In this document: in pieces, positions 43,256 to 51,149 of the stretch
Position numbering within the stretch: the first letter of the stretch is position 1
Layout of the letters: the number at the start of each line of letters is the position of its first letter
DNA from: Bacillus sp. OK048
GTDB taxonomy: Bacteria; Bacillota; Bacilli; Bacillales; Cytobacillaceae
Assembly (NCBI RefSeq): GCF_900103525.1
Contig: NZ_FNHN01000019.1
Span: 1-58,889 of the forward strand
Length of the DNA: 58,889 nt
Direction: 5' to 3'
Made by a program: the position numbers and the translations under genes
Notes under the pieces: model-generated
Database searches by the model: none
Told to the model about the DNA's origin: nothing
What the model saw: only the letters and a program-made list of their open reading frames with translations

Positions 43256-44553
43256 TGTTCCGGACAATCTCCAATTTTATGCGCGTTGCTGAAATTAGAA
43301 GAAAAATTATTTTTACGCTTTTAATGTTAATCGTATTTCGACTCGGCAGTTTTATTCCTGTTCCGAATGTAAATGCTGAAATTTTGGCTGCGCAAGATAA
43401 ATTAAGTGTATTTGGTATTTTAAATACCTTTGGTGGTGGAGCGTTGCAAAACTTCTCCATCCTTGCTATGGGTATTATGCCTTACATCACTGCTTCCATT
43501 ATCATTCAGCTTTTACAAATGGATGTTGTTCCGAAATTTACGGAATGGTCAAAGCAGGGGGATGCTGGACGTCGGAAGTTAGCACAGTTTACACGGTATT
43601 TCACAATTGTACTTGGCTTTATTCAAGCTATCGGTATGTCTTACGGCTTCAATACTATGGCAAGTGGACAATTGATTAGAAATCCTGGAATTGGTACTTA
43701 TTTGTTAATTGCAGTTGTTTTAACAGCTGGTACTGCCTTTCTGATGTGGTTAGGTGAGCAAATAACTGAAAAAGGTGTTGGGAATGGTATTTCCATCATC
43801 ATTTTTGCAGGTATCGTAGCGAGTATCCCTAACACAGTTAATCAGATCTATGTACAGCAGTTTGAAAATGCTGGTGAGCAATTATTCCTTCGTATCGTTA
43901 CGGTACTATTAATTCTCCTAGCAGTTATTGCGATTGTAGTTGGTACTATTTTCATCCAACAAGCAACAAGAAAAATTCCTATTCAGTATGCAAAACAAAA
44001 ATCTATTAACGGTCGTAATGCGGGTGGCCAACAATCCACTCACATGCCGTTAAAAGTAAATGCTGCTGGAGTTATCCCTGTAATTTTTGCAGTTTCTTTT
44101 ATTGTAACCCCTAGAACCGTTGCATCGTTTTTTCCAACAAATGATGTAACGCTATGGATCATAAGAGTATTTGATTATTCCCATCCAATTGGGATGACGC
44201 TTTATGCTGCATTGATTATTGCTTTTACGTATTTCTATGCTTTCATTCAGGTAAATCCAGAACAAGCAGCAGAAAATTTACAAAAGCAAAGTGGATATAT
44301 CCCTGGTATTAGACCAGGTAGGAGCACACAGGAATACTTAACACGAGTATTGTATCGTTTAACCTTTGTGGGTGCCCTTTTCTTAACTGTTATTGCGGTT
44401 CTTCCTATTATCTTTATTGCAGTAGCGAACCTGCCGCAATCAGCTCAAATTGGGGGAACAAGCCTTTTGATCGTAGTGGGTGTTGCACTTGATACGATGA
44501 AACAGCTTGAAGCACAGCTAGTTAAACGTCATTATAAAGGTTTTATTAAATAA
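43255..44553 (+). CDS. secY: Preprotein translocase subunit SecY
   Basis: This 432-residue protein has ten hydrophobic membrane spans and the plug-region motif FGGGALQNFSILAMGIMPYITASIIIQLL. The conserved VGVALDTMKQLEAQL segment is in the C-terminal part. It forms the Sec channel with SecE (encoded at 17075) and SecG. It is coupled to rplO by a one-base overlap. A hairpin follows before adk. Confidence 0.98.
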   Translation: MFRTISNFMRVAEIRRKIIFTLLMLIVFRLGSFIPVPNVNAEILAAQDKLSVFGILNTFGGGALQNFSILAMGIMPYITASIIIQLLQMDVVPKFTEWSKQGDAGRRKLAQFTRYFTIVLGFIQAIGMSYGFNTMASGQLIRNPGIGTYLLIAVVLTAGTAFLMWLGEQITEKGVGNGISIIIFAGIVASIPNTVNQIYVQQFENAGEQLFLRIVTVLLILLAVIAIVVGTIFIQQATRKIPIQYAKQKSINGRNAGGQQSTHMPLKVNAAGVIPVIFAVSFIVTPRTVASFFPTNDVTLWIIRVFDYSHPIGMTLYAALIIAFTYFYAFIQVNPEQAAENLQKQSGYIPGIRPGRSTQEYLTRVLYRLTFVGALFLTVIAVLPIIFIAVANLPQSAQIGGTSLLIVVGVALDTMKQLEAQLVKRHYKGFIK

Positions 44554-44556
44554 TAT

Positions 44557-44585
44557 GGTTTTGGGGGCAATGTTCCCTCAAAACC
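44557..44585 (+). other. Intercistronic stem-loop secY-adk
   Basis: GGTTTTG and CAAAACC, with an inner GGG/CCC, form a strong hairpin without a following T run. It may set mRNA stability at the secY 3' end. Confidence 0.6.
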
Positions 44586-44611
44586 GATAAATAGCACGAG
44601 GGGGAACACGT

Positions 44612-45262
44612 GTGAATTTAGTATTAATGGGGCTACCGGGTGCTGGAAAAGGTACTCAGGCCGAACAAATCGTCGAACAATACGGCATCCCTCATATCTC
44701 CACTGGAGATATGTTCCGTGCAGCGATGAAAGAAGGAACAGAACTAGGGTTAGAAGCTAAGTCTTACATGGACAAAGGCGAACTTGTTCCTGATGAAGTT
44801 ACAATCGGCATTGTTCGTGAACGTTTAAGTAAAGATGACTGTAAAAAGGGCTTTTTACTTGATGGCTTTCCTAGAACGGTACCTCAAGCAGAAGCATTGG
44901 AAAGCTTATTATTTGATTTAGATAAAAAGATTGATTATGTAATCAATATTAATGTTGATAAAAGTATTTTAATGGATCGTTTGACAGGTCGTCGTATCTG
45001 TAAAGATTGTGGTTCAACGTATCATTTAGTATTTAATCCTCCTGCAAAAGAGGGAACTTGCGACAAGTGTGGCGGAGAGCTTTACCAACGTGCTGATGAT
45101 AATGCTGAAACCGTTCAAAATCGGTTAGACGTCAATATCAAACAACAAGAACCATTGCTTACTTTCTATGAAACAAAAGGTTACCTACGTACAATTGATG
45201 GTCAGCAAGACATTAAATTAGTTTTCGCTGATATTGATCGTTTGCTTGGAGACTTGCGTTAA
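44612..45262 (+). CDS. adk: Adenylate kinase
   Basis: This 216-residue long-form kinase interconverts ATP + AMP and 2 ADP. The P-loop GLPGAGKGTQ is at residues 7-16. The LID domain carries the four-cysteine zinc site of Gram-positive forms (CKDCGSTYH...CDKCGG). It starts at GTG 44612 behind GAGGGGG. In B. subtilis the next gene is map; here it is not (see 45263-45543). Confidence 0.97.
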   Translation: MNLVLMGLPGAGKGTQAEQIVEQYGIPHISTGDMFRAAMKEGTELGLEAKSYMDKGELVPDEVTIGIVRERLSKDDCKKGFLLDGFPRTVPQAEALESLLFDLDKKIDYVININVDKSILMDRLTGRRICKDCGSTYHLVFNPPAKEGTCDKCGGELYQRADDNAETVQNRLDVNIKQQEPLLTFYETKGYLRTIDGQQDIKLVFADIDRLLGDLR

Positions 45263-45543
45263 TGGCCATTAGTTTAAAGATACAATCGGCTCTCGAACAT
45301 CTCTTCAATAAGCTTCAAAGTATGTGGATGTAAATGGCTTTTCTATTGTACTGAGTATGTAGGACCGAGAGTTAGGCAAGACTTACATGTGGAATTAATC
45401 ATTCCTGATTATGTAGAATTTACTTGCGGACAGAACACGAACATTATGTTACTATTATAAGGTTGCTAATGTTTTGTACGAAAGAAAAGAATTTGCTTTA
45501 CATTTTCGAATCTATTATTTGAAATGAGAAGGGAGACGAATTA
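45263..45543 (+). other. Non-coding gap adk-infA; map and KOW-protein genes absent
   Basis: These 281 bp replace the methionine aminopeptidase (map) gene and the small KOW RNA-binding protein gene found here in B. subtilis. No frame longer than about 30 codons is open, and I could not recognise fragments of either gene. CTCTCG and CGAGAG form a loose inverted repeat (about 45291-45371). No clear promoter was seen. Confidence 0.7.
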
Positions 45544-45762
45544 ATGGCCAAGGATGATGTAATTGAAATTGAAGGTAAAGTAATAGAAACTTTGCCAAAC
45601 GCAATGTTTAAGGTAGAATTAGAAAATGGTCATACCGTGCTAGCTCATGTTTCTGGTAAAATCCGAATGCATTTCATTCGCATCCTTCCGGGTGACAAAG
45701 TTACTGTCGAGCTTTCTCCATATGACTTAACACGCGGAAGAATTACTTACCGCTTTAAATAG
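45544..45762 (+). CDS. infA: Translation initiation factor IF-1
   Basis: This 72-residue S1/OB-fold protein starts MAKDDVIEIEGKVIETLPN and ends with SPYDLTRGRITYRFK. It occupies the 30S A site during initiation. A GAAGGGAG ribosome binding site precedes it. The unusual point is its immediate upstream context, which lacks map. Confidence 0.98.
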   Translation: MAKDDVIEIEGKVIETLPNAMFKVELENGHTVLAHVSGKIRMHFIRILPGDKVTVELSPYDLTRGRITYRFK

Positions 45763-45798
45763 TTGCTTGCACTCCGTATTACTAAGGAGGTTAGGATA

Positions 45799-45912
45799 AT
45801 GAAAGTAAGACCATCTGTTAAACCGATCTGCGAAAAGTGCAAAGTTATCCGTAGACGCGGTAAAGTCATGGTTATCTGTGAAAACCCTAAACATAAACAA
45901 AAACAAGGTTAA
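45799..45912 (+). CDS. rpmJ: 50S ribosomal protein L36 (zinc-binding)
   Basis: This 37-residue protein, [17 protein letters not shown]..., has the cysteine/histidine zinc site (CEKC, then C and H near the end). It follows AAGGAGG and lies between infA and rpsM, its standard position. Confidence 0.97.
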
Positions 45913-45935
45913 TCTTGAAGGAGGTGCGCTCATTT

Positions 45936-46301
45936 ATGGCACGTATTGCTGGTGTAGATATTCCACGTGAAAAGCGTGTAGTTATCTCTTTAACTTACAT
46001 TTATGGTATTGGTAAAAATACTGCACAAAAAGTATTAGCAGATGCTGGTGTTTCTGAAGATACTCGAGTGCGTGATTTAACTGAAGACGAACTAAATAAA
46101 ATCCGTGATATCATCGACAAATTAAAAGTTGAAGGTGACCTTCGCCGTGAAATTTCTCTTAACATTAAGCGTTTAATGGAGATTGGTTGCTACCGCGGAT
46201 TACGTCATCGTCGTGGTTTACCGGTTCGTGGACAAAACACGAAAAACAACGCTCGTACACGCAAAGGTCCTCGTAAGACTGTTGCGAACAAGAAGAAGTA
46301 A
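45936..46301 (+). CDS. rpsM: 30S ribosomal protein S13
   Basis: This 121-residue protein starts MARIAGVDIPREKRVVISL; an upstream in-frame start at 45915 is rejected because the AAGGAGGTG site lies at that point. The basic C-terminal tail (RTRKGPRKTVANKKK) reaches to the P-site tRNA. It is the first r-protein of the alpha operon. Confidence 0.97.
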   Translation: MARIAGVDIPREKRVVISLTYIYGIGKNTAQKVLADAGVSEDTRVRDLTEDELNKIRDIIDKLKVEGDLRREISLNIKRLMEIGCYRGLRHRRGLPVRGQNTKNNARTRKGPRKTVANKKK

Positions 46302-46322
46302 TCGGCAAAGGAGGTTATTTAA

Positions 46323-46712
46323 ATGGCACGTAAAACTAATACACGTAAACGTCGTGTTAAAAAGAATATTGAACAAGGTATCGCGCATATTCGTTCAACA
46401 TTTAACAATACAATCGTAACAATTACTGACGTACATGGTAATGCAATTTCTTGGTCTAGTGCTGGTGCGCTTGGATTTAAAGGTTCTCGTAAATCTACTC
46501 CATTCGCAGCACAAATGGCTGCTGAAACTGCAGCTAAAACATCTATTGAAAATGGCATGAAGACTCTAGAAGTTACAGTTAAAGGTCCTGGTGCTGGTCG
46601 TGAGGCTGCTATTCGTGCTTTACAGGCTGCAGGTCTTGAAGTAACAGCTATTAAAGACGTTACTCCAGTACCTCATAACGGATGCCGTCCACCAAAACGC
46701 CGTCGTGTTTAA
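46323..46712 (+). CDS. rpsK: 30S ribosomal protein S11
   Basis: This 129-residue platform protein starts MARKTNTRKRRVKKNIEQG and ends with DVTPVPHNGCRPPKRRRV, the conserved tail with the NGC segment. About 175 bp follow before rpoA, with several structures. Confidence 0.98.
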   Translation: MARKTNTRKRRVKKNIEQGIAHIRSTFNNTIVTITDVHGNAISWSSAGALGFKGSRKSTPFAAQMAAETAAKTSIENGMKTLEVTVKGPGAGREAAIRALQAAGLEVTAIKDVTPVPHNGCRPPKRRRV

Positions 46713-46718
46713 TTTTTC

Positions 46719-46767
46719 TGTATAGAATTTGTATCGTCCGTCTATAATGGGATATGATACTAATTTT
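46719..46767 (+). promoter_or_regulatory. Possible promoter and hairpin between rpsK and rpoA
   Basis: A perfect TATAAT at 46743-46748 has a weak -35 (TGTATA, 46719-46724, 18-bp spacer). The same region forms a hairpin, GTATC (46731-46735)/GATAC (46756-46760), with a T run at 46763-46767. It could be a promoter, a partial terminator, or both. Confidence 0.4.
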
Positions 46768-46833
46768 TCCGTTCTTACAGAAGATTTATTCCAGTTGTTG
46801 TGCACAAAACGGGAACGTATACATGGGGGAATT

Positions 46834-46865
46834 TCGATTAGAACATTTCTAGTCGAGGTTTCGAC
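46834..46865 (+). promoter_or_regulatory. Alternative hairpins just upstream of rpoA
   Basis: TCGATTAGA (46834-46842) pairs with TCTAGTCGA (46848-46856) with one wobble. The GTCGA inside the second arm (46852-46856) pairs equally well with TCGAC (46861-46865). The two folds exclude each other. The second lies 7 nt from the rpoA ribosome binding site. Confidence 0.5.
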
Positions 46866-46886
46866 GTTTTGAAGGAGGGTTATTTG

Positions 46887-47831
46887 ATGATCGAAATAGA
46901 AAAACCAAAAATCGAAACGGTTGAGATCAACGATGATGCCAAGTACGGGAAGTTCGTCGTAGAGCCACTTGAGCGTGGATATGGTACCACTTTGGGTAAC
47001 TCCTTACGTCGTATCCTATTATCTTCACTTCCTGGTGCCGCTGTTACATCGATACAGGTCGATGGGGTACTTCATGAGTTCTCAACAATAGAAGGCGTCG
47101 TAGAGGATGTAACCTCCATCATTTTAAACATTAAAAAATTAGCTTTAAAAATCTATTCTGATGAAGAAAAAACTCTTGAAATTGATGTTCAGGGTGAAGG
47201 ACCTGTTAAGGCAGGAAATATTACTCATGATAGTGATGTTGAAATCTTAAATCCAGATCTTCATATTGCTACATTAGCTTCAAGCGGTCATCTTCGCATG
47301 CGATTAACGGCAAAGCGTGGTCGTGGTTATACGCCTGCTGAGCAAAATAAACGTGAAGATCAACCAATTGGTGTGATTCCAATTGATTCTATTTTCACTC
47401 CAGTTTCTCGTGTGTCCTATCAAATAGAAAATACTCGTGTTGGTCAAATGACAAACTATGATAAGTTAACGCTTGATGTTTGGACAGATGGTAGCACAGG
47501 GCCAAAAGAAGCAATTGCTCTTGGTTCAAAAATTCTTACCGAGCATTTAAATATCTTCGTTGGGTTAACTGATGAAGCACAAAATGCTGAGATTATGATC
47601 GAAAAAGAAGAGGATCAGAAAGAAAAGGTCCTAGAAATGACGATCGAAGAACTGGATTTATCCGTTCGTTCATATAACTGCTTGAAGCGTGCTGGAATCA
47701 ATACTGTTCAGGAATTAGCAAATAAAACTGAAGAAGATATGATGAAAGTACGAAACTTAGGCCGTAAATCACTTGAAGAAGTGAAGGCGAAACTAGAAGA
47801 GCTTGGATTAGGCTTACGTAAGGATGACTGA
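46887..47831 (+). CDS. rpoA: RNA polymerase alpha subunit
   Basis: This 314-residue subunit starts MIEIEKPKIETVEINDD behind GAAGGAGGG; an in-frame start at 46869 precedes that site. The N-terminal domain (ERGYGTTLGNSLRRILLSSLPG) dimerises and holds beta and beta'. A flexible linker of acidic and lysine-rich residues (about 228-245) leads to the C-terminal domain, with RAGINTVQELANKTEEDMMKVRNLG for UP-element and activator contacts. Confidence 0.98.
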   Translation: MIEIEKPKIETVEINDDAKYGKFVVEPLERGYGTTLGNSLRRILLSSLPGAAVTSIQVDGVLHEFSTIEGVVEDVTSIILNIKKLALKIYSDEEKTLEIDVQGEGPVKAGNITHDSDVEILNPDLHIATLASSGHLRMRLTAKRGRGYTPAEQNKREDQPIGVIPIDSIFTPVSRVSYQIENTRVGQMTNYDKLTLDVWTDGSTGPKEAIALGSKILTEHLNIFVGLTDEAQNAEIMIEKEEDQKEKVLEMTIEELDLSVRSYNCLKRAGINTVQELANKTEEDMMKVRNLGRKSLEEVKAKLEELGLGLRKDD

Positions 47832-47894
47832 TTAGTTCAATCCTATCTTTATAACTAATCCGTTTAATGACTTCAACAAAGGAGGGAACCCTTC

Positions 47895-48257
47895 ATGGCA
47901 TACAGAAAGTTAGGACGCACAAGCGCACAGCGTAAAGCTATGCTACGTGATTTAACTACAGACTTAATCATCAACGAGCGCATTGAAACAACAGAAACTC
48001 GCGCAAAGGAAATTCGCGGTACTGTTGAGAAAATGATCACTTTAGGTAAACGTGGTGACTTACATGCTCGCCGTCAAGCTGCTTCTTACGTTCGTAATGA
48101 AGTTGCTGATGCTGAAACAGGTACAGATGCACTACAAAAACTATTCGCTGACATCGCTCCACGTTATCAAGAGCGCCAAGGTGGATACACTCGTATTATG
48201 AAACTTGGACCACGCCGCGGCGATGGTGCACCAATGGTAATCATCGAGTTAGTTTAA
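47895..48257 (+). CDS. rplQ: 50S ribosomal protein L17
   Basis: This 120-residue protein starts MAYRKLGRTSAQRKAMLRD and ends in PRRGDGAPMVIIELV. It is the last gene of the S10-spc-alpha run. A terminator-like structure follows about 20 bp downstream. Confidence 0.98.
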   Translation: MAYRKLGRTSAQRKAMLRDLTTDLIINERIETTETRAKEIRGTVEKMITLGKRGDLHARRQAASYVRNEVADAETGTDALQKLFADIAPRYQERQGGYTRIMKLGPRRGDGAPMVIIELV

Positions 48258-48275
48258 TACCTGAAAACAGACAAC

Positions 48276-48323
48276 AAGGGCGCTGGACAGTTTACGTTAC
48301 AAACTTGTTCTTGAGCCCTTTTT
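48276..48323 (+). terminator. Terminator after rplQ
   Basis: AAGGGC (48276-48281) pairs with GCCCTT (48315-48320), followed by TTT; the 33-nt loop can form an inner helix. It is less compact than most terminators here. Confidence 0.6.
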
Positions 48324-48519
48324 CTGTATAATAAACTTTATAAATTACGAACCAAGCCAAAAAGAGTGTTATGATGAGCGTGACTCCAATAATATGGAGA
48401 TTCTCTAAATGGAATAGTTGGTTTCTTTTACCATTTTCATAATGGATATCTTCTTCCTTTTAGATGACCGCAGCGAATGTTGCGTGGATTGAAAATTACG
48501 TCTCGTCTAGCTCATGCAC
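48292..48519 (-). pseudogene. Possible decayed small membrane-protein gene
   Basis: On the minus strand a frame opens at GTG 48519, 3 nt after GGAGGAGG, and reads MHELDET, then meets TAA; it continues for 11 codons to a second TAA (48460-48462), and then runs open for 55 codons to a stop at 48292-48294. The last part contains a clear transmembrane segment, HIIGVTLIITLFLAWFVIYK, followed by a basic tail. All three pieces share one frame. I do not recognise the family. It may be a relic with two nonsense changes, or chance. Confidence 0.3.
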
Positions 48520-48555
48520 CTCCTCCTATTTCTATTTTAGAAATCCCGTTTACGT

Positions 48556-48603
48556 GGCAGAAAAACTCGTTTGCTGCCTTGGGGTGAGGTGCAGGCTTTT
48601 TTT
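48556..48603 (+). promoter_or_regulatory. Terminator-like leader element before ecfA1
   Basis: GCCT (48576-48579)/AGGC (48593-48596) followed by seven T residues could terminate transcription. GGCAG (48556-48560) can pair with CTGCC (48574-48578) instead and disrupt it. The rest of the 404-bp rplQ-ecfA1 gap shows no clear promoter. Confidence 0.35.
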
Positions 48604-48661
48604 GTATTCCCGAGCTTAGCAGAGAAATGAGTATTAGGTGAGTTGAGAGGAGAAGTTTTTA

Positions 48662-49501
48662 ATGAGAAAATCTGTTGTTTCCTTAAAAAATGTGTCTTTT
48701 CATTATGAGAACCAAAGTGACTACGCTCTTGATAATGTTAGCTTAGATATCTATGAAGGTGAATGGTTAGCAATAGTGGGTCATAATGGTTCAGGTAAAT
48801 CAACGATGGCTAAGCTGTTAAATGGACTGCAATTTCCACAGCAAGGGGAAATAACGGTCTGTGGTAATCGCTTGAATGAGGAGTCTATTTGGGAGATAAG
48901 AAAGAAATTAGGAATGGTTTTTCAAAACCCTGATAATCAGTTTGTAGGTACGACTGTGCAGGATGATGTGGCTTTTGGGTTAGAAAACCATGGAGTCCCA
49001 AGGGATGAAATGATCTTTAGGGTCGGAGATTCTCTAAAAAAAGTTAAAATGGATCTTTTTCTTAATCAAGAGCCGCACCATCTTTCTGGGGGACAAAAGC
49101 AGCGAGTTGCGATTGCGGGTGTGCTTGCATTAAGGCCGACAATCATTATTCTAGATGAGGCAACCTCAATGCTCGATCCGAAAGGCCGAGGGGAAGTATT
49201 AGAAACAGTAAGAGAATTAAAGGAAGAGAAGACCCTCACTGTCATCTCGATTACTCATGATTTGGAAGAAGCAGCCAAGGCGGATAGGATAATCGTTATG
49301 AATAAAGGTAAAGTACACCGCGAGGGTAATCCGGAAGATATTTTCTCATTAGACGAAGAATTGATACATTTAGGGCTTGATATCCCTTTTTCTATAAAAA
49401 TGAGTAATGCATTCCGTCAAAAAGGGGTAGCTTTATCAAAGCACTATTTATCAGAAGAAGAGTTGGTGAATGAGCTATGGACATTTCGCTCCAAAATATA
49501 G
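48662..49501 (+). CDS. ecfA1: ECF transporter ATPase EcfA1
   Basis: This 279-residue ABC ATPase powers energy-coupling-factor vitamin uptake. It has Walker A GHNGSGKST, the Q-loop in VFQNPDNQF, signature HHLSGGQKQR, Walker B IIILDEATSMLD and the switch histidine in SITHDLEEA. With EcfA2 and EcfT it forms a module shared by several substrate-binding S components encoded elsewhere. It overlaps ecfA2 by 25 nt. Confidence 0.96.
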   Translation: MRKSVVSLKNVSFHYENQSDYALDNVSLDIYEGEWLAIVGHNGSGKSTMAKLLNGLQFPQQGEITVCGNRLNEESIWEIRKKLGMVFQNPDNQFVGTTVQDDVAFGLENHGVPRDEMIFRVGDSLKKVKMDLFLNQEPHHLSGGQKQRVAIAGVLALRPTIIILDEATSMLDPKGRGEVLETVRELKEEKTLTVISITHDLEEAAKADRIIVMNKGKVHREGNPEDIFSLDEELIHLGLDIPFSIKMSNAFRQKGVALSKHYLSEEELVNELWTFRSKI

Positions 49502-50343
49502 AGTATCGGTATCAAGCAAATACCCCTTTTGAACGTTTGGCGATTAAAGATGTGTCTATTGACATTCCGACTGGTACTTACATGGCGCTAATCGGCCATA
49601 CTGGTTCGGGTAAATCAACAGTTTTGCAGCATTTAAATGCCTTGTTAATGCCGACAGAGGGAATGGTTGTCATTGGTCATCATCAGGTTAAAGCGAAGCA
49701 AAAAAATAAGAATCTACGAGAGATTAGGCAGAGAGTCGGGATTGTTTTTCAGTTCCCTGAACACCAGCTATTCGAAGAAACAGTTGAAAAGGATATCATT
49801 TTCGGACCAATGAATTTTGGGGTTTCAGAAGACGAGGCAAAAAAAAGAGCACGTCTTGCTTTACGACAAGTTGGTCTATCGGAAGAGATACTAGAAAAGT
49901 CTCCATTTGATTTGTCAGGAGGGCAAATGCGTCGTGTTGCGATTGCAGGTGTTCTGGCAATGGAGCCTGATTGTCTTGTTTTAGATGAACCAACAGCTGG
50001 GTTAGATCCTCGCGGCCGTAAAGAAATTATGGACATGTTCTATACTCTCCACAAAGAAAGAAATTTGTCTACCATACTGGTCACTCATAGCATGGAAGAT
50101 GCTGCAAGGTATGCGGACCAAATTGTTATCATGCAAGAAGGACGCGTTGTAAAACAAGGCACACCAGTTGAAATCTTTTCTACTGTGGCTGACCTTGTGG
50201 ATATGGGCCTCGATGTGCCAGAAGTGGTTCGTTTTCAACGGAATCTAGAAGATAAATTAGGGATTAATCTAGGGAAAACCTATCTTTCAATTGAGGAATT
50301 ATCTACTGCCGTTGCAGAACTGTTAAGGGGTGCGCCAGTATGA
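49477..50343 (+). CDS. ecfA2: ECF transporter ATPase EcfA2
   Basis: This 288-residue partner ATPase has Walker A GHTGSGKST, Q-loop VFQFPEHQL, signature DLSGGQMRR and Walker B CLVLDEPTAGLD. The C-terminal extension typical of EcfA dimers is present. Its start overlaps the end of ecfA1 and its end overlaps the start of ecfT by 4 nt, so the three are translationally coupled. Confidence 0.96.
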   Translation: MDISLQNIEYRYQANTPFERLAIKDVSIDIPTGTYMALIGHTGSGKSTVLQHLNALLMPTEGMVVIGHHQVKAKQKNKNLREIRQRVGIVFQFPEHQLFEETVEKDIIFGPMNFGVSEDEAKKRARLALRQVGLSEEILEKSPFDLSGGQMRRVAIAGVLAMEPDCLVLDEPTAGLDPRGRKEIMDMFYTLHKERNLSTILVTHSMEDAARYADQIVIMQEGRVVKQGTPVEIFSTVADLVDMGLDVPEVVRFQRNLEDKLGINLGKTYLSIEELSTAVAELLRGAPV

Positions 50344-51137
50344 TGGAAAAAATGATTATTGGGAGATATGTTCCTTCAGATAGTTTAATCCACCGAATGG
50401 ATCCTAGGTCAAAGCTTATTATTATTTTCTTGTTTGTTTGTATTATCTTTTTAGCAAACAATTTTTTCACTTATGCTCTTATTGGCACTTATACTTTTTT
50501 AATGCTTGGGTTATCTAAAATTCCCTTCCGTTTTTTATATGCAGGATTAAAGCCTGTTCTTTGGTTAGTATTATTTACGTTGGTACTACAGGTTTTCTTT
50601 ACCAAAGAGGGGAGTATACTCTATGAGATTGGCCCGATAAAGATCTATGAAGAAGGGGTCAGACAGGGTATCTTCATTTCAATGAGATTCTTTTTCTTAA
50701 TATTAATGACTAGTCTGCTTACATTAACAACGACACCAATCGAAATAACCGATGGGTTGGAAACACTTCTACACCCCTTGAAAAAGGTCCGTTTCCCTGT
50801 CCATGAAATGGCTTTAATGATGTCGATTTCTTTACGATTTATTCCGACACTTATGCAAGAAACCGATAAAATTATGAAAGCACAAATTGCACGGGGAGTA
50901 GAATTTTCTAGCGGCCCTGTAAAGGAAAGAATTAAGGCAGTTATCCCATTGCTAATCCCGTTATTTGTCAGTTCGTTTAAACGAGCTGAGGAGCTTGCGA
51001 TAGCGATGGAAGCAAGAGGATACCGCGGTGGTGAAGGTAGAACAAAATACCGTCTATTAAGTTGGAAACTTGCTGATACTCTACAATTGTTGATTTTGGC
51101 GATTTTAACTACATTCTTAATCCTATTACGTTCATGA
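50340..51137 (+). CDS. ecfT: ECF transporter transmembrane component EcfT
   Basis: This 265-residue protein starts MMEKMIIGRYVPSDSLIHRMDPRSK, with about five to six membrane spans. The two coupling-helix motifs that dock on the ATPases are seen as KAQIARGVEF and AMEARGYRGGEGRT. It closes the ECF module and is followed 12 nt later by truA. Confidence 0.96.
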   Translation: MMEKMIIGRYVPSDSLIHRMDPRSKLIIIFLFVCIIFLANNFFTYALIGTYTFLMLGLSKIPFRFLYAGLKPVLWLVLFTLVLQVFFTKEGSILYEIGPIKIYEEGVRQGIFISMRFFFLILMTSLLTLTTTPIEITDGLETLLHPLKKVRFPVHEMALMMSISLRFIPTLMQETDKIMKAQIARGVEFSSGPVKERIKAVIPLLIPLFVSSFKRAEELAIAMEARGYRGGEGRTKYRLLSWKLADTLQLLILAILTTFLILLRS

Positions 51138-51149
51138 TGGAGCTAAAAC

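Noticed and set aside
44557..44585. Stem-loop after secY as a transcription terminator
   Set aside because: No T run follows, and adk is normally cotranscribed with secY; listed as a structural element only.
45263..45543. Remnant of map in the adk-infA gap
   Set aside because: One frame reads EHEHYVTIIR near 45439, slightly like the end of methionine aminopeptidase, but the match is short and surrounded by stops. It is not good enough to call a pseudogene.
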